From: Bacteroides sp.
GTDB lineage: Bacteria; Bacteroidota; Bacteroidia; Bacteroidales; Muribaculaceae
Assembly: GCA_014802325.1 (NCBI GenBank)
Contig: JAAVCK010000005.1
Span: forward strand, 176,531-240,530
Direction: 5' to 3'
DNA: 64,000 nucleotides
This document shows, in pieces, positions 25,782-35,314 of this stretch. Numbering within the stretch: position 1 is the stretch's first letter; each line of letters begins with the position of its first letter. A program made the position numbers and the translations under genes. Under the pieces are notes generated by a model. It had not been told where the DNA came from. It ran no database searches and saw only the letters and a list, made by a program, of their open reading frames with translations.

Positions 25782-27836
25782 TTACTTGAAGAAAGTAGTC
25801 ATGTTGTTTTTCACCTTCTTGTTGCCGAGCATGATGGCTTCCATATTGCCCATCATGCGCTGAGCGCCACGCTGCTGATTGTAGCGGGCCTGATCCTGAG
25901 TAGCGTCATACGGACGAACCGCGGGAGCCACTTCGGTAACCTGCATGATTACGATGGCATTGTTGCCCTTCACCGGGCCGAGGAACTGACCGGCCTTGGC
26001 ATTTGCTACATTACCGAGAATCTCAGCCTCATAGATACCGATACCGGGCACCTGAACCTGACCGAAGTTAACCTCGGTGGTATCGGGAGTTGCGCCTAAC
26101 AGCTTGGCATATCCAGCGAGATCGTTGGCCTTACCCTTATACTGTTCGAGAAGAGCGGCAGCCTTCTTGTCGTTGCGTGCGCGGGTAGTATAGGTGGCGT
26201 TGAGCTGGGGATCACGTACGGGTACGTATTCATCGTCATACACATCGTTGAGAGCTACGGCGAAGAATTTACCGGTCTGCTCGTCGCCAAACACCTGCGA
26301 TACCTGACCTTTCTTGGCGTCGACTACCCAAGCCACAGCAGCATGAGAGTCTTCGAGGTTGCCTATCGAGGGAGTAGAGGGTGTCACCTGAGCGGGGAAT
26401 GTGGTATAGCCGGCTGCCTGAGCGCTATCGGCAAAAGCCTTGGCATTGTTGTGGGCAGCCACATAGTCCATCAGCGCGCTCTGAAGCTTGTTGACGGTAG
26501 TAGCCGAAGGAAGTACTTCGTAAGTATATGTGGCGAGGTCAACCACTTCCACGGGGGCGGGCTTCTCGGTCACATTGAAGATGCGGGCATACTGAGCGGC
26601 AGCAGCGGTATCGGGAGTAAAATAGCGTCCTACAGTAGCGCCGGCAAGCACGTCGCGAAGTTCGCCTACCTGATTGTCGAGGAGCGAAACCTTATAAGCC
26701 TTCTGCGACTGAACTGCCTGAGCGGCGATAGAGTCAAACGAAGCGCCCGAGTTAAGGGCAGCGATGAGTGAGTCAGCCTTAGCAGCACCGTCAACCACCA
26801 TGAAGTCCACTGTCACCTCGGCGAGTTCGTTGGAGCGGCCGAAGAGTTTGGCGATAGTATAGTTGTTGCCGATGTTCGACACCAGACGAGCCTGACCGGC
26901 TTCCATTTCTGCGATAGCCTCGGCAGTCTGAGAGTTGAGCGATGATTTGGTCTGCTTGGAGCGGTCCATATCAAATTCAGTGTCACCGTTACCTACCGAA
27001 GTAGCGTCGGCATTGAGGGCTTCAAGGAAGTTTTCCACCTTGGCCTGTCCCTTCACCTTATCGTCGGTAGAAGGAGCGATGTCGACTGCGATATAGTTTA
27101 CGGTGCTTACGGGCTCGCTGATGGCGTAAAGAGCTTTCTCTTTATTGTAGAGAGCTTTCACCTCAGCATCCGAGGGAGTATATTCGTCATCGTTAAGAGC
27201 ATTGTAGTCGCTCTTGACGTAAGCGATCTTAGCGGTGGTGGCGTTGTCTTCATAGAGAGCCTTGGCGTCAAGATCATTGCCTACGAAAGTGCCGGCAAAG
27301 AGAGTCTGGAACTTCTGGCGGAGAAGATTCTGCTCCATCTGCTTTTCGAGGTCAATCCAGTACTGCTGATACTGCTGAGCCTCGGCAGCGGGAATGCCGT
27401 ATTTCGAAGGATTGAAAGCCATGTCATAGAAAGTCTTGGCGTCGGGAGCGCCGGTCTGCTGCTGCACCATGCGGTTGACGTAAGCAGCGTTGTCACCGAG
27501 CATTACAGAAGTGAGCTCGTCGGAAGTGACGGCCAGACCGAGATCCTCGGCTTCCTGGTCGAAGAGCTTTTCCGAAATCATGGTATTGAGCACCTGCTGA
27601 TTGAGCACCGAGCTGTCGATCTTGCGGCCCTGCATCTGCTGCGAGGCAGCCTGAACGCGCTGCTGGAATTCCTGAACGTCGATTTTCTTGTTGCCCACCT
27701 TAGCAAGTGTGGTGCCGGTGCCGAAGAGTGTGCGGCCCGAGGTGAAGAAGTCACCGATGATAAATGCGAGCAGAGCCGCGCCTACTATGATAAGCAGGAG
27801 GCCTGATCTGCTGCGGATTTTTTCAAGTGTTGCCAT
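25782..27836 (-). CDS. SurA/PpiD-type periplasmic peptidyl-prolyl isomerase
   Basis: The 684-residue protein has one N-terminal membrane anchor (about 13-31, LLLIIVGAALLAFIIGDFF) followed by a SurA-N-type helical chaperone domain (about 40-220, with VGNKKIDVQEFQQRV and QVLNTMISEKLFDQEAEDLGL). The rest is a periplasmic region in which parvulin-like rotamase segments occur (about 340-390 and 480-560). The architecture fits PpiD, a foldase for outer-membrane and secreted proteins near the Sec translocon. It has its own strong promoter. Confidence 0.88.
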   Translation of the reverse strand: MATLEKIRSRSGLLLIIVGAALLAFIIGDFFTSGRTLFGTGTTLAKVGNKKIDVQEFQQRVQAASQQMQGRKIDSSVLNQQVLNTMISEKLFDQEAEDLGLAVTSDELTSVMLGDNAAYVNRMVQQQTGAPDAKTFYDMAFNPSKYGIPAAEAQQYQQYWIDLEKQMEQNLLRQKFQTLFAGTFVGNDLDAKALYEDNATTAKIAYVKSDYNALNDDEYTPSDAEVKALYNKEKALYAISEPVSTVNYIAVDIAPSTDDKVKGQAKVENFLEALNADATSVGNGDTEFDMDRSKQTKSSLNSQTAEAIAEMEAGQARLVSNIGNNYTIAKLFGRSNELAEVTVDFMVVDGAAKADSLIAALNSGASFDSIAAQAVQSQKAYKVSLLDNQVGELRDVLAGATVGRYFTPDTAAAAQYARIFNVTEKPAPVEVVDLATYTYEVLPSATTVNKLQSALMDYVAAHNNAKAFADSAQAAGYTTFPAQVTPSTPSIGNLEDSHAAVAWVVDAKKGQVSQVFGDEQTGKFFAVALNDVYDDEYVPVRDPQLNATYTTRARNDKKAAALLEQYKGKANDLAGYAKLLGATPDTTEVNFGQVQVPGIGIYEAEILGNVANAKAGQFLGPVKGNNAIVIMQVTEVAPAVRPYDATQDQARYNQQRGAQRMMGNMEAIMLGNKKVKNNMTTFFK

Positions 27837-28244
27837 TATATGCTTTTAAGGATTTTGATTATAATCGGTTTATATAGTTAATGTGGTATTTTCACGGGTA
27901 GTCTCGACGACACCCCGCGGATTTTAACGCACAAAGTTACAATTATTTCCTTTCCTATCAAAATAGTTTTAAGAATTTTCGTAATATTAATTAAATATTA
28001 GCGTATCCGCCGAGTCCGTCGCAAGCCGGCCGGACATCTGACACGGGGAAATCCGGACAGAAATAGGTTAACTTAGTTAAAATGGGTTAAATATTAGGTG
28101 ATGCGACTAAAAATTCATACCTTTATCGCTGATTAACAATAAGATACGCGTCTTATACACCATAACATTAAGCCATAGAATACAATAAGTAGCACCTTGA
28201 AAATACAATAACCCTTCAATATCACCTTATCATTTATCCATATC
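27837..28244. other. Divergent intergenic region between the ppiD-like and pectinesterase genes
   Basis: This 408-base region holds the ppiD-like promoter at its left. On the right it has three spaced GTTAA motifs (28067, 28076, 28086) and a weak -7-like TACCTTTA (28118-28125) facing the pectinesterase gene. The right part then reads AT-rich with no recognised gene. Confidence 0.5.
27932..27962 (-). promoter_or_regulatory. Promoter of the SurA/PpiD-like gene
   Basis: On the minus strand: TTTG (27959-27962), a 19-base spacer, then TAACTTTG (27932-27939). Confidence 0.75.
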
Positions 28245-31200
28245 ATGAACTTCAAAACTTTACTCATCGGAGTAGCAGCAGCGACTCTCGCTGCCGGCGG
28301 AGCGGTCTATGCCACAGGCTTTACCGCTTCTGAAACGTCAGCCCCGCACCGAGCGGTGTCTTCCGACCACATCCCCGGCGCTCTGCCTCTCGCCAACTGG
28401 ACCTACGGCGGGGGCTGCAAGACTGAAAACAACAATGCCAATGTAGGTTACATCAAGTCAGGTGCCACAGCTTCCATCGACTTCACTTGCGATGAAGCGG
28501 GCGCATACGAAATGAGCCTCGCCACCAAGGTGTATGATGGCGGCAAGATGAATATCACCGTCACTGACCTCGACACCGGCGCCAAGGAAATAAATCAGAA
28601 CTGGACCGTGACCGACGGCGACTGCACCGTGCCCCTTCAAGGTCTCATCACGGAAGGTAAGAAAAACATCACATTTACAATAAGCAGTGAGGCTTCCGGT
28701 TATCTGTTCAACTATTACGAGCCTACATTCACCAAAGTAGGCGACACTTACGACAGCGATGCCATACCCGAAGACTGGGACGTAATCCCCGGCGAAATAC
28801 CTCTGACCCACTGGACATACGGCACGGCCAGACTCGAAAACAATGACACCAACGTGGGATGGGTCACCAGCGGCTCTTATGCCACAAGCCAGTTCTTCGC
28901 CACCGAAAAGGGCGTATACGGACTTGACATTGATTTCTACTGGTTCAACGCCGCCTGCGACTTCACAATCACCATCACCGACGACGCCACCGCACGCAAG
29001 GAAATTGAATATACCTATACGGTAGATAAAGAGCAGCACCCCGAGATATTGCTCCCCGGTGTTATCACCAAGGGCCGCAAGTCAGTGCGCTTTGACGTCA
29101 ATTCATCCAACGGCGGCTTCCTCATCAACTGGAAAGTACCTACATTCAACAAGATAGGCGAATCGTTTGCCCAGCTCAGCAACCTCACCGTGGCCGATAA
29201 GACGATCACTTCGGGCGAAGTAGAGGGATATGACTACGCATTCACCATACCGATGAACTACACCGGTTCGGCCGTCACCTTCACCCCCGAAGTAGAAGGC
29301 GCCACCGCCGTAATCACAGCTTCAGGCGACGTGACCGTGACCGACAATGGCGACGGCACGTACTCCATACCCACGCCCGCCCTCAATGCTGAGACCATCG
29401 TCACCATATCGCTCGACGCCGAAGACGGTGCTTACAAGGGCAAAGAGCAATACACCGCCCGCTTCTTCCGCCTGGGCGGCGTGATGCTGTCGAGTCTCGA
29501 CATTGATTCGTTCAGCCTTGACACCAACACAATCGAGGCGCTCAACAATGACGAGGATGTGACCGTGACCGACTATATATTCACCGCCCTCCCCACAGTC
29601 ACAGCCACATTTGCCGATGGCTCGCAGGCCGAGGCTTCGTCGAAACTCGAAGGCACGAAAGCCACATACACATTCACCGGAAATGCCGGCGATATAGTGA
29701 AGACATTTACCTTCGCCGTCGACGGCATTCATATCTACACCCGTCAGACCGGCGATCTCGATGCCGATCTGAGATACGACTCTCAATACAAGCAGGACAA
29801 CGACGTATGGTCCAACGGCCTTTACACCCTCTACCCCTGCGGCGATGGCTGGGGAGGCACACAATTCAAGCTCAACAAGAAGAGTGGCAACACATTCACC
29901 CTCACATGCCCCTCCGACATGAAGATAAAGCAGCTCGTGTTTGCCCAGCTCTTTGACAACTATGCCGAAGGCAAGATTACATCCGTGACCTCCGAAGGCG
30001 CCACAATATGGCTGCCCTCGGCAAGCTCGTTCGCCCTCAAAGATCGTGTGTATGACCTGGTGATGAACGTGGAGAACCACGTGGCCGGTACACCCATCGA
30101 GTTCGTTATCGAAGGCGGATCTCAACCGGTGATGTGGTTTGAGTTCGTATATGAAATCTACGTGCCCTCCGATGCTCCCAAGATGCTCAAAAGCAGCACC
30201 ACTGACCTCACAGGCAAGAACCACACAGTGGTAAGCTTTAATTTCAATCGCGAAATCGAAGCTGCCGAAGTAGAGTTTAACGGCTCTAAAGCCGCATCCC
30301 ACATCATCGGCACAACACTCAACTTCCCCCTCTGGGATCTCGAATACGACACCGAATACACATTCACTCTCCCCGCCGGCTCGGTAAAAGACACTTACGG
30401 CAACGTCACCGCCGAAGACTACTCCATCACCTTCACCACCGGTAGCGAGAATTATGTGGAGGCTCACGACGCCGACCGCTTCATCCGCGTGTCGAATGTA
30501 GATGAGCTCCGCGCCGCCGTCGACGGGCTTGCCGCCACCAACGGTGCGTCTGATTCGCCCGCCACTATAATATTCATGGCCAACGGCGACTACGACCTCG
30601 GCACAGACGACGCCACCGCTCACCTCGACATCAATAAGGTATACAACGTAAGCCTCATCGGCCAAAGTCAGGAAGGCGTGCTCATCCACGGCACCCGCAC
30701 CGGCATCTCCAACCCCGTGCTCTCCACCCGCCACTCCAACAACATCTATATGGAGAACTTCACCCTGCGCAACGACCTTGATTTCGGCAAGCCGGAGCGT
30801 GTAGGCGTGGGTGTGGCTCACTACGGCGGTAATCTCGATCTGATGAAAAACGTCACGCTCCAGAGTATTCAGGACACTCAGGTGACCGGCGAACGCGGCT
30901 ATTACTACAATGTCACCATCCACGGCAACGTTGACTATATATGCGGTGGCGGCGATCACTTCTACGACAACTGTACGTTAGTGCAGGAAGGCGAAGGCGG
31001 CTACATCACTGCGCCCGCTACTTCCGCCGCCAACAAACACGGCTACGTATTCTACAACTGCACCATCAAGGGAGACGACAACTACTATCTCGGCCGCCCC
31101 TGGCAGAACGAACCCCGCTGCTACTGGATCAACACCACCATGCTTGCCACTCCCAAGAGCGAAGGCTGGGGTCCGATGAGCAACCTCCCCACCCACTTCT

Positions 31201-31769
31201 ATGAATACAACTCCATGGACGCCTCAGGCAAAACTCTCGATCTGAGCGCACGCAAAAACTCGACTTCAAGCACCAACACCTACACTCCGGTGCTCACCGC
31301 CGACGAGGCAGCATATTTCACTCACCGCAACGTATTAGGCTACACCGACAGCTGGGATCCCACCGAGCTCACCGCCGAGTGCGAAGCCCCCACGGTGACC
31401 TACAGCGAGACAGGCCTCAACTGGAACGCCGTGAAAAATGCCGCCGGCTACCTCATCTACATCGACGGCACCGCCAGCCACTTCACCTCCGAAACCAGCT
31501 TCGCGTTCCCCACAGTTCCGGCAGCAGTGGTGGCCCGCGCGGCATCCACTTCCGAGTATAAGGTAGCAGCCATCAGCGCCAGCGGAAGCCACGGCACACT
31601 CTCGGCCGCCGCCACACCCGACGGAAGCACCACCGGAATCGATATCATCACCTCCACCGACGCCGAAGCTGAATACTTCAACTTGCAGGGACAGCCCATA
31701 GCAAATCCCTCGGCAGGAGTTTACATCATGCGTACCGCCGACTCTGTGAAGAAAGTCATTATCAGATAA
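28245..31769 (+). CDS. Large multidomain secreted pectinesterase (CE8-like)
   Basis: The 1174-residue protein has a signal peptide (about 1-24). Two related beta-sandwich modules that look carbohydrate-binding follow (about 45-165 and 185-305, each with a PLxxWTYG and TENNxxNVGxxxSG pattern), then Ig-like domains including a Big_5 type (about 645-740). The pectinesterase beta-helix spans about 745-1020. Its catalytic set is visible: IQDTQ (Asp877), NVDYICGG (Asp897, normally VDFIFG) and YLGRPW (Arg951). The last 40 residues form the YFNLQG tail shared with two other secreted proteins here. It would remove methyl esters from pectin outside the cell. Confidence 0.88.
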   Translation: MNFKTLLIGVAAATLAAGGAVYATGFTASETSAPHRAVSSDHIPGALPLANWTYGGGCKTENNNANVGYIKSGATASIDFTCDEAGAYEMSLATKVYDGGKMNITVTDLDTGAKEINQNWTVTDGDCTVPLQGLITEGKKNITFTISSEASGYLFNYYEPTFTKVGDTYDSDAIPEDWDVIPGEIPLTHWTYGTARLENNDTNVGWVTSGSYATSQFFATEKGVYGLDIDFYWFNAACDFTITITDDATARKEIEYTYTVDKEQHPEILLPGVITKGRKSVRFDVNSSNGGFLINWKVPTFNKIGESFAQLSNLTVADKTITSGEVEGYDYAFTIPMNYTGSAVTFTPEVEGATAVITASGDVTVTDNGDGTYSIPTPALNAETIVTISLDAEDGAYKGKEQYTARFFRLGGVMLSSLDIDSFSLDTNTIEALNNDEDVTVTDYIFTALPTVTATFADGSQAEASSKLEGTKATYTFTGNAGDIVKTFTFAVDGIHIYTRQTGDLDADLRYDSQYKQDNDVWSNGLYTLYPCGDGWGGTQFKLNKKSGNTFTLTCPSDMKIKQLVFAQLFDNYAEGKITSVTSEGATIWLPSASSFALKDRVYDLVMNVENHVAGTPIEFVIEGGSQPVMWFEFVYEIYVPSDAPKMLKSSTTDLTGKNHTVVSFNFNREIEAAEVEFNGSKAASHIIGTTLNFPLWDLEYDTEYTFTLPAGSVKDTYGNVTAEDYSITFTTGSENYVEAHDADRFIRVSNVDELRAAVDGLAATNGASDSPATIIFMANGDYDLGTDDATAHLDINKVYNVSLIGQSQEGVLIHGTRTGISNPVLSTRHSNNIYMENFTLRNDLDFGKPERVGVGVAHYGGNLDLMKNVTLQSIQDTQVTGERGYYYNVTIHGNVDYICGGGDHFYDNCTLVQEGEGGYITAPATSAANKHGYVFYNCTIKGDDNYYLGRPWQNEPRCYWINTTMLATPKSEGWGPMSNLPTHFYEYNSMDASGKTLDLSARKNSTSSTNTYTPVLTADEAAYFTHRNVLGYTDSWDPTELTAECEAPTVTYSETGLNWNAVKNAAGYLIYIDGTASHFTSETSFAFPTVPAAVVARAASTSEYKVAAISASGSHGTLSAAATPDGSTTGIDIITSTDAEAEYFNLQGQPIANPSAGVYIMRTADSVKKVIIR

Positions 31770-31790
31770 TCACGCAACACGCAATTTTAC

Positions 31791-31835
31791 CTGCCGTCTG
31801 CCCGGACACGTCCGAACAGACGGCAGATATTTTTT
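31791..31835 (+). terminator. Terminator of the pectinesterase gene
   Basis: CTGCCGTCTG (31791-31800) pairs perfectly with CAGACGGCAG (31817-31826), followed by ATATTTTTT. Confidence 0.85.
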
Positions 31836-31846
31836 CATAAAAATTC

Positions 31847-31877
31847 TTGTAAATCAGCCGTAAAAGTATTAACTTTG
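31847..31877 (+). promoter_or_regulatory. Promoter of rplU-rpmA
   Basis: TTG (31847-31849), 20 bases, TAACTTTG (31870-31877). The predicted leader is about 80 bases, as expected for a ribosomal protein operon. Confidence 0.75.
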
Positions 31878-31963
31878 CATCCGATTTATGCCGCAACGGG
31901 CTTGTAAAAGCGCCGGGGTATGCCCGACCGCCCGCCGGAATTAACTGTAAACCAATATAATAA

Positions 31964-32287
31964 ATGTACGCAATCGTAGAAATTCAGGGACAGCAGTTCA
32001 AGGCTGAGGCCGGAAAGTTCCTGTACGTTCACTATCTCGGCGAAGCAGCCAAAGAAGGCGACACTGTAGAATTTGACCGTGTTCTCCTCGCTCAGGCCGA
32101 CGACGAAACAGTTAAAGTTGGTGCTCCCGTTATCGAAGGCGCCAAAGTAGTTTGCGAGGTACTCAAGAACCTCGAAAAAGGTGACAAAGTGATCGTTTTC
32201 AAGAAAAAACGTCGCAAAGGCTATCGCCGCAAAAACGGCCATCGCCAGTATTTCACCAAAGTGTTAATTAAAGAAGTAGTTGCTTAA
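31964..32287 (+). CDS. rplU: 50S ribosomal protein L21
   Basis: The 107-residue protein shows the bL21 pattern [28 protein letters not shown], and the basic C-terminus [21 protein letters not shown]. It binds 23S rRNA in the large subunit. It lies 21 bases upstream of rpmA, the near-universal rplU-rpmA order. Confidence 0.98.
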   Translation: MYAIVEIQGQQFKAEAGKFLYVHYLGEAAKEGDTVEFDRVLLAQADDETVKVGAPVIEGAKVVCEVLKNLEKGDKVIVFKKKRRKGYRRKNGHRQYFTKVLIKEVVA

Positions 32288-32308
32288 CCCCTTAAAATTC
32301 ACAACAAC

Positions 32309-32569
32309 ATGGCACACAAAAAAGGTGTAGGTAGTTCGAAGAACGGTCGCGAATCAGAAAGCAAACGACTCGGAGTGAAGATTTTCGGTGGTCAGAGCTG
32401 CAAAGCCGGCAACATCATCAAGCGTCAGCGCGGTACTCAGCACCATCCCGGTCTTAACGTAGGTATGGGCAAGGACCACACCATCTACGCTCTCATCGAT
32501 GGCGTAGTAGTGTTCACTGAAGGCAAGGAAGGACGTAAGTTTATCAACGTTACTCCCGCTCAGGCTTAA
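32309..32569 (+). CDS. rpmA: 50S ribosomal protein L27
   Basis: The 86-residue protein begins [22 protein letters not shown] and contains VKIFGGQ and [13 protein letters not shown], the bL27 signatures. Its N-terminus reaches the peptidyl transferase centre. It lacks the cleaved N-terminal extension found in Firmicutes L27. A terminator follows. Confidence 0.98.
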   Translation: MAHKKGVGSSKNGRESESKRLGVKIFGGQSCKAGNIIKRQRGTQHHPGLNVGMGKDHTIYALIDGVVVFTEGKEGRKFINVTPAQA

Positions 32570-32595
32570 GCACTGACTCCTCCACATTACCACAC

Positions 32596-32646
32596 ATTCA
32601 GGCTGTCACACACCTCAGAGTGCGACAGCCTGAATCGTTTTTTTTT
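32596..32646 (+). terminator. Terminator of rplU-rpmA
   Basis: ATTCAGGCTGTC (32596-32607) pairs perfectly with GACAGCCTGAAT (32624-32635), followed by a long T tract (32638-32646). Confidence 0.9.
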
Positions 32647-32660
32647 ACACATCATAATCA

Positions 32661-32689
32661 TTGTATCTCAAACAAAAAGTGTAAATTTG
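32661..32689 (+). promoter_or_regulatory. Promoter of the TM2 protein gene
   Basis: TTG (32661-32663), 18 bases, TAAATTTG (32682-32689). Confidence 0.65.
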
Positions 32690-32718
32690 CACAAAATCAA
32701 CTTAACCCTCACCATATC

Positions 32719-33069
32719 ATGGCATATCCCTATGACGAAAACGGCGGTCAGACCCCTCCGCCCTACGGCAATGAAAACCGCTTTGAAAACGAATATCTCA
32801 ATCGCAACAACGCATTTGACAGCGATCCCGCATCAGGCAAAAGCCGAGGCGTAGCCGCCCTGCTGGCAATATTTCTCGGCGGATTCGGAGTGCAGTATTT
32901 CTATCTCGGCAAGACTACGGCCGGGCTACTCACCATCCTAATCACCATCTGCACCTGCGGAGCTTGGGAAATACTGACTTTCATCCAGGGCATACTCATG
33001 CTCTGCATGGACAATCGCTCATTTCTTCAGAAATACGTCTACACACAGTCGTCGTTCCCTCTATTCTGA
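32719..33069 (+). CDS. TM2 domain-containing membrane protein
   Basis: I place the start at the ATG at 32719 because the promoter -7 element lies downstream of earlier in-frame starts. The product is 116 residues: a Pro/Asn-rich cytoplasmic N-terminus (about 1-45), then a TM2 domain with two membrane spans and GGFGVQYFYLGKTTAGLLTI. TM2 proteins are widespread and of unknown function. Confidence 0.8.
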   Translation: MAYPYDENGGQTPPPYGNENRFENEYLNRNNAFDSDPASGKSRGVAALLAIFLGGFGVQYFYLGKTTAGLLTILITICTCGAWEILTFIQGILMLCMDNRSFLQKYVYTQSSFPLF

Positions 33070-33197
33070 CAGCAAAATTTTTTTGTTGCCGAAACGAGCT
33101 CGGTTACATAATTTTTCACTATTTTTGCACTGCCGTCGGGGCTCACCTTGCCACGGCGGCAGCAAATCATGAATAAACTACTCATTATAACGTTATT

Positions 33198-33617
33198 ATG
33201 AATATTTCTCACATCGAACACGTAGGCATCGCTGTGCCCAATCTTCAGGAAGCGATCGCATTCTATGAAAACGTATTAGGTCTTAAGTGCTTCGCTATCG
33301 AAGAAGTAGCTGACCAGAAAGTCCGCACCGCCTTCTTTCAGGTAGGTCAGACCAAGATAGAGCTTCTCGAAGGCACAGCTCCCGAGAGCGCCATCAGCAA
33401 GTTTATCGAGAAAAACGGTGGCCGCGGTGGTATACAGCACGTGGCATTCGCCGTAGCCGACGGTGTGGCCAACGCTCTGGCCGAGGCTTCCGAAAAGGGC
33501 TGTCAGCTCATCGACAAGGCTCCCCGCAAGGGCGCCGAAGGCCTCAACATCGCATTCCTCCACCCCAAGAGCACCTGCGGTGCGCTCCTTGAGCTCTGCG
33601 AGGATCCCAACAAGTAA
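33198..33617 (+). CDS. mce: Methylmalonyl-CoA epimerase
   Basis: This 139-residue glyoxalase-fold enzyme interconverts (R)- and (S)-methylmalonyl-CoA. NISHIEHVGIAVPNLQEAIAFYENVLG and GRGGIQHVAFAVADG carry the metal-binding His residues, and ALLELCE supplies a Glu ligand. It is the first gene of the succinate-to-propionate cluster, feeding the decarboxylase subunits that follow. A hairpin separates it from mmdA. The -7-like TATTTTTG at 33120-33127 may be its promoter. Confidence 0.95.
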   Translation: MNISHIEHVGIAVPNLQEAIAFYENVLGLKCFAIEEVADQKVRTAFFQVGQTKIELLEGTAPESAISKFIEKNGGRGGIQHVAFAVADGVANALAEASEKGCQLIDKAPRKGAEGLNIAFLHPKSTCGALLELCEDPNK

Positions 33618-33635
33618 TTATCAGCATCATGGCAT

Positions 33636-33664
33636 GAGAATCGGCCCGCTGCGGACCGATTCTC
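33636..33664 (+). terminator. Hairpin between mce and mmdA
   Basis: GAGAATCGG (33636-33644) pairs with CCGATTCTC (33656-33664). There is no T tract, so it may be an RNA-processing or partial attenuation structure rather than a full stop. Confidence 0.5.
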
Positions 33665-33698
33665 AAGTCATTTAACCAATCACCATACTATCTCACCC

Positions 33699-35252
33699 AT
33701 GAGCAATCAGCTTGAAAAAGTAAAAGAACTCATCGCTCTGCGCGAGGAAGCACGCCTCGGCGGCGGCGAGAAGGCTATCCAGAAACAGCACGAAAAAGGA
33801 AAATATACCGCCCGCGAGCGTATAGCCCAGCTCCTCGACGAGGGCTCGTTTGAAGAAATCGACATGTTTGTGCGCCACCGCTGCCACAACTTCGGTCAGG
33901 AAAAGAAATCTTATCTCGGCGACGGAGTGGTCACAGGCTTCGGCACCATTTTCGGCCGTCCCGTATACGTGTTCGCACAGGACTTCACCGTATTCGGCGG
34001 CTCGCTCAGCGAGACCATGGCTCAGAAGATCTGCAAGGTTATGGACATGGCCATGAAGATGGGTGCTCCCATCATCGGACTCAACGACTCGGGAGGCGCG
34101 CGCATCCAGGAGGGTATCAACGCTCTGGCCGGATACTCTGAAATCTTCCAGCGCAACATCCTCGCATCGGGCGTGATCCCCCAGATATCGGGTATTCTCG
34201 GCCCCTGCGCCGGCGGCGCAGTATACTCTCCCGCTCTCACTGACTTCACCATCATGACCAAGGGCATTTCCTACATGTTCCTCACCGGTCCGAAGGTAGT
34301 GAAGACCGTGACCGGCGAAGATGTGACCCAGGAAGCTCTGGGCGGTGCATCGGTCCACGCCTCCAAGAGCGGTGTGGCTCACTTCGCTGCCGAAGATGGC
34401 GAAGAGACCCTCAGCATCATCCGCAAGCTCTTCAGCTACATACCTCAGAACAACCTCGAAGAGCCGCCGCTGGTAGAGTGTACCGACCCCATCGACCGCC
34501 TCGAAGACTCGCTCAACGAGATCATCCCCGACTCGGCCAACCGCCCCTACGACATGTACGAGGTGATCGGTGCCATCATTGACAACGGCGAATTCCTTGA
34601 AATCCAGCGCGACTACGCCAAAAATATCATCATCGGCTTCGCCCGCTTCAACGGTCAGGCCGTGGGTGTGGTAGCCAACCAGCCCAAATTCCTCGCCGGC
34701 GTGCTCGACAGCAACGCTTCGCGCAAGGCAGCCCGCTTCGTACGCTTCTGCGACGCATTCAACATTCCTCTTGTGACGCTCGTCGACGTGCCCGGATTCC
34801 TCCCCGGTACCGGTCAGGAATATAACGGTGTGATACTCCACGGCGCAAAACTGCTCTACGCCTACGGCGAAGCCACTGTGCCCAAAGTCACCGTGACACT
34901 GCGCAAGAGCTACGGCGGAAGCCACATCGTGATGTCGTGCAAGCAGCTCCGCGGCGACATGAACTACGCATGGCCCACGGCTGAAATCGCAGTAATGGGT
35001 GGCGCCGGTGCAGTAGAAGTGCTCTACGCCAAGGAAGCCAAAGCAAGCGACGATCCCGCAAAGGTGCTCAAGGAGAAGGAAGAAGAATACAACAAGCTCT
35101 TCTGCAACCCCTACAATGCAGCCCGCTACGGCTACATCGACGACGTGATCGAGCCCCGCAACACCCGCTTCCGCATCATCCGCGCCCTTCAGCAGCTTGC
35201 TACCAAGAAAGTGGTCAATCCTGCCAAGAAGCACGGCAACATACCCCTGTGA
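33699..35252 (+). CDS. mmdA: Methylmalonyl-CoA decarboxylase/propionyl-CoA carboxylase, carboxyltransferase subunit
   Basis: The 517-residue protein has the two-part carboxyltransferase fold: [40 protein letters not shown] in the first half and [35 protein letters not shown] in the second. With the biotin carrier and sodium-pump subunits downstream, it should move CO2 from methylmalonyl-CoA to biotin, forming propionyl-CoA. Without them the same fold serves propionyl-CoA carboxylase, so the assignment rests on context. Confidence 0.93.
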   Translation: MSNQLEKVKELIALREEARLGGGEKAIQKQHEKGKYTARERIAQLLDEGSFEEIDMFVRHRCHNFGQEKKSYLGDGVVTGFGTIFGRPVYVFAQDFTVFGGSLSETMAQKICKVMDMAMKMGAPIIGLNDSGGARIQEGINALAGYSEIFQRNILASGVIPQISGILGPCAGGAVYSPALTDFTIMTKGISYMFLTGPKVVKTVTGEDVTQEALGGASVHASKSGVAHFAAEDGEETLSIIRKLFSYIPQNNLEEPPLVECTDPIDRLEDSLNEIIPDSANRPYDMYEVIGAIIDNGEFLEIQRDYAKNIIIGFARFNGQAVGVVANQPKFLAGVLDSNASRKAARFVRFCDAFNIPLVTLVDVPGFLPGTGQEYNGVILHGAKLLYAYGEATVPKVTVTLRKSYGGSHIVMSCKQLRGDMNYAWPTAEIAVMGGAGAVEVLYAKEAKASDDPAKVLKEKEEEYNKLFCNPYNAARYGYIDDVIEPRNTRFRIIRALQQLATKKVVNPAKKHGNIPL

Positions 35253-35314
35253 TGCCATTCACGCTACTCAAGTAAAGTTAATACATCAACCCTACCACAA
35301 CTTTCTACAACGTA

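Noticed and set aside
29322..30959. A 545-residue minus-strand reading frame opposite the pectinesterase
   Set aside because: It is a by-product of GC-skewed codon positions in the pectinesterase gene; no recognisable motif.
33693..35258. A 521-residue minus-strand reading frame opposite mmdA
   Set aside because: It mirrors the codon structure of mmdA, has a His/Val-rich low-complexity translation and no promoter, and the plus-strand gene is certain.
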